Positions 1-9,633 of a stretch of 64,000 nt of DNA are shown one piece after another. The stretch's first letter is position 1; the number at the start of each line of letters is the position of its first letter. Made by a program: the position numbers and the translations under genes. The notes beneath the pieces are model-generated. The model saw only the letters and a list, made by a program, of their open reading frames with translations, was not told where the DNA came from and ran no database searches. Source of the DNA: Epiperipatus broadwayi (taxonomy: Eukaryota; Onychophora; Udeonychophora; Euonychophora; Peripatidae); assembly GCA_028023455.1 (NCBI GenBank), contig JAQFVV010012398.1, positions 8,332,682 to 8,396,681 of the forward strand, read 5' to 3'.

Positions 1-1043
1 CTTTTTTGTGGGCTCGCGAGGAGAAAAAGAAAAAAAACGCGGTTTGGACTACGGAGTGTGTGGATGTATAAAAATTTTCTTAAGAAGTTTATTAATATTT
101 CTCACCCAAAATGTCAGGGTAATTCCATAGCACTAGTTTTGTTAACCAATCCAGTGGACAGTTGTCGTGGAACCCATCTGAAGTGGACCTACGAACTTCG
201 CTATACAAAAGAGTTCTTGTTCATCAAGTGTAATGGCGACGAAAGATCTATGAAATGGGACCCTTTCATAAAGTGAGTGAATCATCTACTCCACCTCCAG
301 AATAAGCTAATCGACATACCATATTGGAAATCCTTGCCATCTGTTATATCAACCAGACCAGTATTCGTGGAGAATTATAAATGCGGACTTGTCTTTGACC
401 GTGTGAACGGTCGACGGTACTTAAGGTAATTGACGTTTACACTAAATATATGTTCAATGAATGCGTCTTGGTAAAGAAACTAGTGTTACCTCAATATTAA
501 TTCCTATAATAAATCTCTTTTAAATTAAATAAAATAACAACTTTAAATAAACAGCTCTGATGTATAATTGCACTATTTTGATGCGTATATGAATTATATA
601 TGTGTGTATCAGGGTAAATGGGCTGTGCACTCGAATATAGATATATTTATATGCGTGGATAAATGAGATTTTATTGGTATTAAGTATGGTAATAAATAGA
701 GTAAATTGTATGATAACATTCAGGTTGGGTTATTAGATTTATAATGGATAAATTATCGGACAGAATAGATAGACACATAAGACTTAGTTGGGTAGTGTTT
801 AGCTTTGTTCTCTAGTTAGACTATAGTCCCCAAACTCTGAGATTGAGCTGGTACGAATGCACTACCATAAATAGAGGTATATATATATACCCGAACCTTA
901 TTTACGTTTTCGATGAGATAATTCTTATCCATGTGTAAGATTGGCGCGTGAGATGGAATCAGACCATGCTCACAAATATCCTCACTCGAAGCTACGGGTA
1001 GAAGCATGCAATGGCGATATAAAATATAACGGGTAGCATTATA
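1..1043 (+). repeat. 5' LTR (last ~1.04 kb)
   Basis: It matches 5881-6925 almost base for base and ends at the same motif (GGTAGCATTATA), directly before a primer-binding site. About 518 bp of this LTR lie to the left of the window. It carries the same coding-like block as the 3' LTR: an open frame at 58-276, then an in-frame TGA, then about 51 more codons. Confidence 0.93.
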
Positions 1044-1044
1044 A

Positions 1045-1064
1045 TGGCGTCCCAACTAACGGGG
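1045..1064 (+). promoter_or_regulatory. tRNA primer-binding site of the gypsy element
   Basis: TGGCGTCCCAAC starts one base after the LTR end. TGGCGyCCAAC-type sequences at this position are the usual minus-strand primer sites of Ty3/gypsy elements and retroviruses. The tRNA species was not determined. Confidence 0.6.
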
Positions 1065-1500
1065 CTGCGAATGTTAGAGAACAGGCATTTAAAAGGGCAT
1101 CCTAACGTAATGTAAAAAGAGCGTACAAACGAGAGTTGGAGATTTTTTTTTTTTTAAAAAAAAAAAGAGAGAAAGGAAAAAAAGAGAAAAAGGAAAAAAT
1201 AAAAGCGATAGTTTGTTATAAATCAGAGTTTGAATACATATTGGTAATATAGTAGATGGGCATATTTGGCAGTGTGAATATATGGATAGAAAAGTTCTCG
1301 AGTGGTCAAGGGGGAAAATAGCATTGAGGTATGTCCTGTGTATATATATAAAGTCATAGTTTATAAATCGAGGTTGAAGAATTTATCTAACATTGGGATA
1401 TTATAAAACAATATTGCTCAATATGATAATAAGGAGGAGCAAAGGTCTGTCAGGTGGGTCATGCAGTGGACCACTGGAAACCGGGGTGACGAACCTGGCC
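1065..1500 (+). other. Leader between primer-binding site and gag
   Basis: Untranslated leader of the gypsy element, with an A/T homopolymer block at about 1141-1200. No conserved signal was recognised. The first codons of gag were not identified. Confidence 0.5.
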
Positions 1501-1509
1501 CATTTAGCG

Positions 1510-1934
1510 TTAATAGTGATTTATAAAAAGGAAAGAAAAGAGGCAATGGAATTAAAGATAAGAATATATGGAGGGAGAAAGGAGGAGACACCTGTAGAGC
1601 ACCTCAAGAGCCTTGAAAGATACTATAAGTACTATGAGATAGCAGATGAACACCAAGTGATCTAGCATACCATCATCTAGAAAAACATGCAGAGACATGG
1701 TGGAATTCACTGAGTCAGCAACCTCGACCATTTTTGGAGTATAAAGAAGCATTAACCAATGTATTCTGGAATGAAGAAATACAAGAAAGGGTGAGGGCTC
1801 AAGTGGTAGAGCAGGAGTTTCAAGAAGGTAATGGAGAAGCGTACATACATTTTTTTAGGCGGCAGGTGGCTACGTTGAGAACTCTAGATGCATGTAAACT
1901 ATCAGAGGAGCATATTGTAGCAACGCATGCATAA
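1510..1934 (+). pseudogene. gag: Gypsy gag remnant (capsid-like)
   Basis: The sequence reads as a Ty3/gypsy capsid region in successive frames: a stretch at about 1540-1665 (KSLERYYKYYEI), then after a frameshift near 1663 a frame with HLEKHAETWWNSL, continuing into 1734-1934 (EYKEALTNVFW, then a VEQEF motif). The AxTWWxSL block followed by F.EYKEAL is typical of retrotransposon Gag capsid. No CX2CX4HX4C zinc knuckle could be seen downstream. A frameshift and terminal stops mean no intact Gag is made from this copy. Confidence 0.7.
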
Positions 1935-1957
1935 AGTTACCCAATGAAATTAGATGG

Positions 1958-2725
1958 ATGCTGGGAAAAAGAGGAGAAAGATCAGGGGGGACAATTGATA
2001 AAATGTTGAGCCAATTAGAAATAGACACAGAAAGGAGACAGATAAAGGATCATAAGTTTAGGTCCAAAGGGGACACAGATGCAGATAAGCAGGGGACAAA
2101 AAGAATAGGCAATTTAATATGTTCTTGGGAAGACCGGGTCCCAGGATATGCACTTCAGACATGCCCCATCATCCCTATACAGGTAGGTTCAATGAATGTG
2201 GAAGCCCTCATGAATTCGGGCATTCAGGTATCGGTAGTATCAGAGAGATTATACCACCAAATTAGAAGGGAACAACCAGATATACCGATTCTCCCTCTAA
2301 AAACAGTTCACATAGCAATGGCAGACAACCGGAGAGCTAAAGTAGATCCAAAGCAGATATGGATGGATCTAAAAATTAATAGAAAGAGCTATTCACATGT
2401 GTTCCTTATAATGAAAGGTTTAGTACATGAGGCCCTTTTGGGATCAGATTTTCTAAATAGATACAAATGTAACCTTGACTATGAGAGGGGTCAGGTCACC
2501 TGTGAGGTTGAAGTGGTATGTTTTCTGACAGAGGAGCCTCAATGGTCAATAGGGATGTTACATTTAGAGGAGGATGTCCCAGAAAAACTCAAAGATAAGA
2601 TCAATGGAATGAAAGTAGAAGGAAAAGTTCAAGATAGTTCCTTACAACAAACATTGACCAAGTATCACCATGTCTTTTCAGACAAGACGGGGTTATCCAA
2701 GGGTTTGAGCAGAGAATTAAGATGA
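1958..2725 (+). pseudogene. pol: Gypsy protease and start of RT, catalytic Asp lost
   Basis: This 255-codon frame carries a retropepsin-like aspartic protease. The block EALMNSGIQVSVVSE at about residues 82-96 corresponds to the usual ALVDSGAQVSVIS flap/active-site region, with the catalytic Asp replaced by Asn (codon AAT at 2213-2215). A downstream ALLGSDFL matches the second conserved retropepsin motif (LLGxDfL). The C-terminus runs into the linker before RT and is cut by a frameshift near 2690; the following RT N-terminal sequence continues in another frame to about 2790. Without the Asp the protease should be inactive. Confidence 0.8.
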
Positions 2726-2921
2726 GAGATGGCCAGACATTCAAAGCTAGATCATACCCCATCCCGCATCAATACTGAAAGGCAGGAAAAGAGCAAATAG
2801 ATCAGATACTAGAGTGGGGAATTATATCAAAATGCTCATCAGCGTATTGCAACCCGATGGTGGTAGTTAAAAAAAAGATGGATCCATTAGATTATGTCTT
2901 GACGCTCGACAGTTAAATAAA
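2726..2921 (+). pseudogene. pol: Gypsy RT N-terminal segment, out of frame
   Basis: The bases read, with a frame change and a stop near 2779, as the start of a gypsy RT: a KMRDGQTFKARSYPIP block followed by EQIDQILEWGIISK and VVVKKK. This is the usual entry to the RT fingers (PYPIP, then GIIxxSxSP, then VVKKKDGS). A one-base shift in the A run around 2874 separates it from the next frame. It joins the protease frame to the main RT frame. Confidence 0.75.
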
Positions 2922-4085
2922 GTGACTGTACCAGACTGCAATGTACCACCTCCCATGCAAGAATTACTAAGGAATTTCCAAGGAAAGAAGGTATTTTCGA
3001 CCTTCAATTTGACTGCCAGTTATGGGCAAATTAAGTTACATCCGGAAGATTGCCAATACACATCGTTCAGATATGAGGGCCACTCATATCAATTTAACAG
3101 GATGCCTTTTGGTCTAATAAACAGTGGGGCTGGTTTACTCAGATGCTTGGACCAGGTGCTATCCTCAGGGATAAAGGACATGGTCACAATTTACATGGAT
3201 GACGTGTTAATAGCCTCAACTGATATCAAGGAACACATACGGGAAGTAGGACTATTTCTAGAGGAATGCGAAAAAAAGGGCATAAAAATAAATATTAAGA
3301 AGAGCACACTGTGTCAGAAAGAGGTGGCCTTTCTTGGGCACATGGTGGGAGCTCAGGGACTCAAACCGCACCCGGACAAGATCTCAGCTATTTGTGACTT
3401 TCCAACACCTAGATGCAAGAAACAGATCCAATCATTTCTGTGTCTGTGTACATTCTACAACCGCTTTCAAGAACGGTTTGCAGAACGGATGGAGCCATTG
3501 GTGAAGTTATTAAAAAAGGATAGTGAGTGGAGGTGGACGGAAGAACAGGACCAAGCCTTCCAAAGAGTGAAGACAGGTTTCTTGGAACATGTTATGCTGG
3601 CCTTTCCTGACTTTTCAAAGCCGTTCATAATTCAGACAGATAGCAGTGGATATGGTCTCGGGGTGACCTTGGCTCAAGAGCAAAAAGATGGAAGAATGGG
3701 TATACTATATTTTCTGAGCAGGCTACTCAAAGGTCCTGAGGTTCATTATACAACCACTGAGAAAGAGGCACTGGCCATTGTTTGGGCCTTTCAGAAGTTT
3801 CGAACACTGTTACTGGGCTTGGAGGTCATCATGGTTACTGACCACAAGAGTCTGGAATTTATCAACCACAGCTACCTCACCAATAGCAGATTAGTATGGT
3901 GGAGCCTGTACCTCCAAGAATACAACTATACGGTGAGGTATTGTAAAGAGTCTGACAATGTAGTAGCTGATACTCTGAGTCGCAATCCAGTGGACAATCA
4001 ATCACATCATCTGAGTACTGAGAATTTGTATATAGCAAGCATAGGGTTAAGAACAGATGAAGGTCTTGAAAGTGATTTGAGGTGA
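2922..4085 (+). pseudogene. pol: Gypsy reverse transcriptase and RNase H
   Basis: 387 codons. RT motifs appear in order: FSTFNLTASYGQIKL (residues 25-39, motif A, normally F-x-LDL with a catalytic Asp, here Asn29 at 3006-3008), RMPFGL (60-65), IYMDDVLIAS (90-99, motif C, both Asp intact) and FLGHMVG. The thumb and connection lead to RNase H, with IQTDSSGYGLG (first Asp), TTTEKEALAIVWA (Glu) and VTDHKSLEF (Asp), ending with VVADTLSR. The YMDD box is intact but the motif A Asp is missing, so RT activity is not expected. It stops at 4085, and a frame change of about 75 bp separates it from integrase. Confidence 0.95.
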
Positions 4086-4161
4086 CTGGAGTACTTTCAG
4101 AGAGAAGACCAACAACTCCAGCCAGTCATTGACCAATTGGAAGGTAAAGAAGCCAAACTGA

Positions 4162-5295
4162 TTGGGGGTTGGGTCGAGCGGACTATTCGAAATTTTAGAT
4201 TGGAGCAAGGTGTGCTACAATAGAGTTAAGGAAAATCCAGCAAAATGGAGGTCAGTCATCCTGCAGCATATGAGGACTGCTGTGGTGGCACACATGCACC
4301 GGAGGTCGGGCCACTATGGGATAATGAAGACTGAAGGATGGATCAGAAGGTGGTTTTATTGGCCAGGCATGCGTGGCAAAGTTGCAGCGGTCATTGGGCA
4401 GTGCGAAATTTGCCAGAGGGTTAAGCCCACAAATAAGAAATATGCAGCTCCGATGTTGTCCATGATTCCCAGAGAACCTAAGGAAATTGTTGCCGTGGAT
4501 TATTATGGTCCACTGCCAGCCTTTAATAAAAAAAAATACCTCCTGGTCGTTTATGATTTATTCTCTAAACTGGTCTCTGCATATCCCATCACCCAAGCCA
4601 ACACGCGGAACACGATACATTTCCTGGAAAAGGAGCATATTCCATCAGTGGGAAAACCTCGAACTATCATATCAGATCATGGAACCCCATTCGTTTCGAG
4701 GGAGTGGATGAAATGGACTGAACAGTTGAAGATCGGTCATGTGTTAACCTCAATCCGTAACCCTCAGTCCAATCCCTGCGAAAGAATGATGCGGGAATTG
4801 GGTAGGTTGTTCCGTACTTATGTCCAAACCGACCATAGAAGGTGGGTCAAACACCTTCCGGACATTTTAAACTATATGAATTGGGCTGTGAACGAATCTA
4901 CTGGCTTCACACCAATACATTTGCATTTTGATAAGCATGCACCTAGGTTGTTCCAGACTGGTTTTCCAGGAGAAGAAACTCCCATTGATCTAGAAAAAGA
5001 TAGGCAGCAGGCCTACCAGTCGATGGTTCACAGGAGCAGACAACGAAAGGAGAGTTTCAAGAGTTCCTCGCACTCCTTTAAGGTGGGGGACCAGGTAATG
5101 GTGAGGACGCCCCATGTAAGCGAACCTGGAAAGTTTATTTGCAAAAAATTTTGCAATCTATATGAGGGCCCATTTACGATAGTAAAAGGTCTGGGACAAC
5201 ATGCATTTTGGGTGGATACTGGGCAGGAAGTAAACGGATCATACAATGCCCAGTCACTCAAACCCTTCGCAAACCTAGAGAGGGATAAAGGATAG
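4162..5295 (+). pseudogene. pol: Gypsy integrase
   Basis: 377 codons. An HHCC zinc-binding domain is visible (His46, His51, Cys81, Cys84) with the SGHYG and WPGM blocks. The catalytic core keeps all three acidic residues at canonical spacing: Asp113 (AVDYYGPLP), Asp172 (IISDHGTPF) and Glu207 (NPCERMMRELGR), that is D-58-D-34-E. The C-terminal part has a GDQVMVR block and a GPFTIVK block (GPY/F-type). This is the best preserved part of the element. It is separated from RT/RNase H by a frameshift, so it is a relic of pol rather than a separate gene. Confidence 0.92.
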
Positions 5296-5350
5296 GAAGA
5301 GTCGTTTAAGAAGCTGTTCAAATACACAGAAGGTATTTGAAGGCTATCGC

Positions 5351-5362
5351 ACCAGGGGGGTA
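5351..5362 (+). promoter_or_regulatory. Polypurine tract before 3' LTR
   Basis: ACCAGGGGGGTA lies immediately upstream of the TGTAACA that opens the 3' LTR. A G-rich purine run at this spot primes plus-strand synthesis in LTR elements. Confidence 0.65.
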
Positions 5363-6925
5363 TGTAACAAACGGGGTTCGAATACAAGCGTATGTAATAT
5401 TTTACTAATTGCGAGTGTTAATGTTGAGCGACTATATACGAAAAGATATATATGTAAATAGTCATTCGAACGCTGTTACAAATAGTGTGAATGTTAGGTG
5501 GGTATGCTTATATCAATATATTTGTATATGTGAGTATAAAATGTGTGTGTGTATTAACGGTAATGGTTCGAAGCAATTATATACGGAGCTGTATAAGTTG
5601 TAATTGATTATTCGTATATATTTTATCCGTTAAAATTTTTCTTTAAGTCTGGTTAATAGTATTGTCAGTAACATGTGTTTTCTTTTGCTAATTAATCTTT
5701 TGAACATATGAAGATAGAAATAGAAATAAATCAGTTGCTGTAGGCGGTTTAGTAATAACTGGCGTCAAGAAGTCCGAAAACGGATCAGGTGGGTATTTTT
5801 GGAAACAATAGAAGAACGGGACAGTGGCGTAGGGATATTGGAAGAAAATTTTACAAAGTTAAAGAGTGAAAACAAAAGAACTTTTTTGTGGGCTCGAGAG
5901 GCGAAAAAGAAAAAAAAACGCGGTTTGAACTACGGAGTGTGTGGATGTATAAAAATTTTCTTAAGAAGTTTATTAATATTTCTCACCCAAAATGTCGGGG
6001 TAATTCCATAGCGCTAGTTTCGTTAACCGATCCAGTGGACAGTTGTCATGGAACCCATCTGAAGTGGACCTCCGAACTTCGCTATACAAAAGAGTTCTTG
6101 TTCATCAAGTGTAATGGCGATGAAAGATCTATGAAATGGGACCCTTTCATAAAGTGAGTGAATCATCTACTCCACCTCCAGAATAAGCTATTCGATATAC
6201 CATATTGGAAATCCTTGCCATCCGTTATATCAACCAGACCAGTATTCGTGGAGAATTATAAATGCGAACTTGTCTTTGACCGTGTGAACGGTCGACGGTA
6301 CTTAAGGTAATTGACGTTTACACTAAATATATGTTCAATGAATGCGCCTTGGTAAAGAAACTAGTGTTACCTCAATATTAATTTTTATAATAAATCTCTT
6401 TTAAATTAAATAAAATAACAACTTTAAATAAACAGCTCTGATGTATAATTGCACTATTTTGATGCGTATATGAATTATATATGTGTGTATCAGGGTAAAT
6501 GGGCTGTGCGCTTGAATATTGATATATTTATATGCGTGGATAAATGAGATTTTATTGGTATTAAGTATGGTAATAAATAGAGTAAATTGTATGATAACAT
6601 TCGGGTTGGGTTATTAGATTTATAACGGATAAATTATCGGACAGAATAGATAGACACATAAGACTTAGTTGGGTAGTGTTTAGCTTTGTTCTCTAGTTAG
6701 ACTATAGTCCCCAAACCCTGAGATTGAGCTGGTACGGATGCGCTACCATAAATAGAGGTATATATATATACCCGAACCCTTATTTGCGTTTTCGATGAGA
6801 TAATTCTTATCCATGTGTAAGATTGGCGCGTGAGATGGAATCAGACCATGCTCACAAATATCCTCACTCGAAGCTACGGGTAGAAGCATACAATGGCGAT
6901 ATAAAATATAACGGGTAGCATTATA
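5363..6925 (+). repeat. 3' LTR of the gypsy element (1563 bp)
   Basis: It opens with TGTAACA right after the polypurine tract and ends at GGTAGCATTATA, exactly where the 5' copy ends. The terminal inverted nucleotides are imperfect (TGTAA/TTATA). The first 518 bp have no partner in the window because the 5' LTR is truncated by the window edge. At 1.56 kb it is long for a gypsy LTR and includes the coding-like block at 5888-6313. Confidence 0.9.
5888..6313 (+). other. Coding-like block inside the LTR
   Basis: An 89-codon frame (5888-6157, starting MGSRGEKEKK) ends in TGA at 6155-6157. The same frame then stays open for about 51 codons to a TAA at 6311-6313. The 5' LTR has the same layout (58-276 plus extension), with the same TGA. 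The amino acid composition is unlike translated AT-rich noise (Cys, Trp, His, charged residues; for example HGTHLKWTSELRY and ENYKCELVFDRVNG). No family was recognised. It could be a captured host or viral exon, an accessory frame of the element, or chance openness preserved by recent LTR identity. The shared TGA says it was already interrupted before this insertion, unless it is recoded or spliced. Confidence 0.35.
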
Positions 6926-7270
6926 CCAAATTATTTTATTTATATTCTTAACAATATTATTATTATATATTTTAATACCTATAAATTTATCTTTATTATC
7001 TTTATTCCTCTTTCTATTATCCTCATTATTCTTATATTATCTTTAATAATCTTTACTGGGTAACCATTACTTTTAAATAATAACTTGTTTATTTACATTC
7101 ATTGGAGACATGGCATAAGTTTGAGAAGGGAAGTATTAGAATGATAAATCATACTAGAGATGGGAGGAATAAAAAAAATAAAGGAGGTTATATTGATTAG
7201 AAGCATTAGGCCATCTCTTAACCTTTCAACCGCTAATTTTATTATTGGTTGTATCAGATAAAAATCAAAT
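6926..7270. other. Unannotated AT-rich flank
   Basis: Simple TATT-rich sequence at first, then ordinary AT-rich DNA. A short minus-strand frame at 7099-7290 shows no recognisable motif. Nothing functional was seen. Confidence 0.5.
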
Positions 7271-7271
7271 C

Positions 7272-7870
7272 TTTTAATTGGCCAACTCACAAACTGAAGA
7301 CAAAGCCTATTGTTAAAACATATTCGCCTATAATATTAAATTCAACTCAGATACATTTATAAAAAGTATATTATTAATTTTTCAGGTTATGAAGAGAACG
7401 AAAGTTCTTTCAAAAATAAATTGCTATTTATTTATTCTAAAATATTCAATATCGGCAACATAAAAGCTATAATATAAACAAAAAGATCAACTTTTACGTT
7501 ATAGAAAAGTAAATATTTCTTTTTACTACATCTTCAATATTTGTACTAAAATCTTCAATATTTTTCGAAAATAATTTTGTTTTTTTATTATTCTCTCTGA
7601 AAATACTTTTTAATTTCCATAAATATAATTTTATAATAATTTAAATCGTATTCGAAATGAAAATCTCAGCGTTTTTCTTTATTTTTTTTGATCAGGCAGT
7701 TTCTTTGTTCTTTCCAGCCAATCAGAATGTCTTTTTCGGCTGAGAGCATGCTAAGAACCAATCACAAATAATGTTCCTTCTTTGTTTAGGTTTAAATGCG
7801 TTTTTTTTTATTTTTTACTTGTAAAATAAATCGGAAGATGGCACCATCTTACAGAACTTTTAAAAACGAA
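7272..7870. repeat. Diverged dispersed repeat, copy 1
   Basis: It shares an ordered set of landmarks with 9634-10400: a CTTTTAATTGGCCAA start, an ACAAAAAGTATATTA-like block, AGTTCTTTCAAAAATA, two CCAAT-type boxes near the right end, then ACTTGTAAAATAA and GGCACCATCTTA. No coding frame was seen. The CCAAT boxes could mark a promoter region of an unknown element. Confidence 0.5.
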
Positions 7871-7879
7871 TTCAATACG

Positions 7880-8504
7880 TGTTTAACGAATATTTTCGTA
7901 TAAAAACTGGCTGAGTAGAGTGATGTCAGATGTCAACGAGGAGCCTCGTAAGAGGCGGGGAAAGAGTTAATAAGTATCACAGTTTGAAAACATTGATTTT
8001 GTAAGAATTTTTATTAATGAATAGGTATATGTAGATTTTAAAAAATATGAATAAAATTTAGTTTCAGAATGTGTTCATGGAGAGCACAGGGGTGAAGAGA
8101 ATAAGGAAATAAAAATTTTAAATTTTTTAAAGTTATTTCAGTTATAGGACAAAGAGTATTAAGTTTTAAAAGATAAGATTAGTTAAAAGTTAAAATTAAA
8201 AATTAAGAGGAATAAAATTATAAGGATATTATGTTAATATTCTTGTTATTGATTAATGTATAATATATAAGTAATTAAAATGGAAGAAATAAATTAAATT
8301 AAAGAGTAAAATTAAATTTTAAATGATTAAAATAAACCTTAAAATATAAAATAAAATTTTATATAAAAGAAGTTAATTGAATATAAGTATGGGATAAAGA
8401 GATTTTAGATTGTAGACATATTTAAGTTAATAGTTGGAGTGTTTAAAATGTTGTTTTTTTATTTTTATATTTATATGTATATTTGTATATGTGTGTATAT
8501 ATAT
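7880..8504. other. Unannotated AT-rich stretch
   Basis: It starts with a less AT-rich segment at about 7905-7975 (GAGGAGCCTCGTAAGAGGCGG, cut here to the core GAGGAGCCTCG palindrome) and continues as A/T-rich low-complexity DNA. No gene was seen. Confidence 0.4.
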
Positions 8505-8846
8505 ATGACAAACAAAACAAGTTATAAATTTCTTAACTTGCTCATAGCTTGCATTTTATGATCACTAGATGGAGCTTTACCAATAGCCCACTATATCTCT
8601 TTCAAATTGTCTCCAACCTTTAAACCATGGTTTCGAGCTAGTTGGCTCACATCAGTAAAGGGAGCCAACTAGCTCAAAACCATGGTTTAAAGGTTGGAGA
8701 CAATTTGCAAGAGATATTGAATTCCATCTCTTTCAGTGTTTATGTAAACAAAGCTTGGTAGTGGGCTATTGGTAAAGCTTCATCTAGTGATCATAAAATG
8801 CAAGCTATGAGCAAGTTAAGAAATTTATAACTGTTTTGTTTATCAT
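8505..8846. repeat. Imperfect palindrome (inverted repeat pair)
   Basis: The left arm (8505-8648) and right arm (8662-8846) are inverted copies. Both contain the landmarks ACAAACAAAACA, GCTCATAGCTTGCATTTTATG, TGATCACTAGATGGA, CAATAGCCCACTA, AATTGTCTCCAACCTT and ACCATGGTTT. The left arm lacks about 42 bp (CATCTCTTTCAGTGTTTATG and neighbours) present in the right. A third partial copy lies at 9068-9213. The arms carry a hammerhead-like motif. It has no coding sequence. Confidence 0.85.
8617..8661 (-). ncRNA. Hammerhead ribozyme-like motif, palindrome A, minus strand
   Basis: Read on the minus strand: stem I CCTTTA (8656-8661) pairs with TAAAGG (8617-8622). Core CTGATGT differs from the CUGANGA consensus only at the last base. 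Stem II is GAGC/GCTC around a six-base loop. GAAA then leads into the palindromic ACCATGGT as stem III, with U at the expected cleavage position. Six, four and four base pairs respectively. The very short palindromic stem III is the hallmark of PLE hammerheads that work as dimers. The last core base is wrong, so activity is doubtful for this copy. Confidence 0.55.
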
Positions 8847-9067
8847 AAATGTACCCTTGAAGGTTTTTGCAATGATATAGATTGCAGAGGCTTTTACTAT
8901 ATGGTGAAACTGAACTGAATTCAGACCCATATAGCTATCTAGTTTGTTTGACTGGATTTGAAGATATTTATGTATCTGAAAAATTCATGCTTTCAATCTG
9001 ATAGAAATGTGTTTCATAAATGCTGATTGCAGAGTTGGTGTTTAGATCTAGTTTCTAGTCTTCCTGC

Positions 9068-9112
9068 CCTTTACTGACATGAGCCAACTAGCTCGAAATC
9101 ATGGTTTAAAGG
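9068..9112 (+). ncRNA. Hammerhead ribozyme-like motif, third copy of repeat A
   Basis: Stem I CCTTTA (9068-9073) pairs with TAAAGG (9107-9112). The core is CTGACAT, with two changes relative to the minus-strand copy at 8617-8661. Stem II GAGC/GCTC and GAAA are intact. Stem III is TCATGGT instead of CCATGGT. The architecture is preserved but the core is damaged. Confidence 0.45.
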
Positions 9113-9213
9113 TTGGAGACAATTTGAAAGAGATATTGAATTCCATCTCTCTCAGCGTTTATGTAAACAAAGCTTGATAGTGGGCTATTGGTAAAGCTCC
9201 ATCTAGTGATCAT
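9068..9213 (+). repeat. Third partial copy of palindrome A
   Basis: It matches the right arm of 8662-8846 from GAGCCAACTAGCTC to TCTAGTGATCAT, including the 42-bp block missing from the left arm. At its left edge it also carries TTTACTGACAT, matching the spacer side of the left arm. It abuts the AT tract leading into the PLE at 9263. Confidence 0.8.
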
Positions 9214-9262
9214 ATATATATATTTATATATACACAAACTAATTAAAGGAAAAATAAAAACA

Positions 9263-9560
9263 TAATAAAAACACAAAATTACTTCTCTGAAAAACTGCTT
9301 TAATATTTCAACTAGCAGACTGGTTTTCATCAGAAAGCAAAATGGCTATTTCCAGAATTTAGCGCTAAAATATTACAGACAGTTACATATCAGATAACAA
9401 AACTAATTCCTATAGGCTAAAAATCTTTAAAAACTTTGTATATATATATATTTACAAAACTTTGTATAAAATATATGTATGGTTTTAGTTTTTAAAATAA
9501 GTTTTTTGTGAAATAATTTTTTTAGTATATTATTATATATTAAAATATATCAAAAAACAA
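9263..9560 (-). repeat. Outer inverted repeat of the PLE, left arm
   Basis: This is the reverse complement of 14440-14775. Shared landmarks are AATTACTTCTCTG, CAGACTGGTTTTCATC, TTTAGCGCTAAA, CCTATAGGCTAAAAATC and the TATGGTTTTAGTTTT block. It corresponds to the LTR-like terminal repeats of PLEs, here in inverted orientation. Confidence 0.85.
9297..9338 (-). ncRNA. Hammerhead ribozyme-like motif, PLE left arm
   Basis: On the minus strand: stem I GCTTT (9334-9338) pairs with AAAGC (9297-9301). Core CTGATGA (9327-9333) is a perfect match to the hammerhead consensus. Stem II is AACCAG/CTAGTT with one mismatch and one bulged A. GAAA (9306-9309) is followed by TATT as a minimal stem III and cleavage context. 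It is the mirror image of 14696-14737. Confidence 0.6.
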
Positions 9561-9633
9561 TAAAAATATACTATCCCTTGTGCTGGTCACTTCTTTATTG
9601 TACAAGTGAGGCAAAACTCAGAAACTTTTAATT

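Larger units (their letters stand above)
1..6925 (+). mobile_element. Ty3/gypsy LTR retrotransposon, 5' end cut by window
   Basis: The order is LTR, primer-binding site, gag, protease, reverse transcriptase, RNase H, integrase, polypurine tract, LTR, which is the Ty3/gypsy (Metaviridae) order. The two LTR copies (1-1043 and 5881-6925) align over about 1.04 kb with roughly 30 substitutions and two one-base indels counted by eye, so the insertion is moderately young. Gag-pol is broken by stops and frameshifts near 1663, 1935, 2690, 2880 and 4085. Two catalytic aspartates are replaced by asparagine. No envelope-like frame follows integrase. The target-site duplication cannot be checked because the left end lies outside the window. 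Confidence 0.93.

Noticed and set aside
816-1055. 79-codon minus frame at the end of the 5' LTR
   Set aside because: Lies across the LTR-primer-site junction on the opposite strand; the 3' LTR lacks the same full frame.
5028-5387. 119-codon minus frame opposite integrase
   Set aside because: Antisense shadow of the integrase C-terminus.
8505-9213. CRISPR-like array
   Set aside because: Copies are inverted and of unequal length, without regular spacers; this is a eukaryotic genome.
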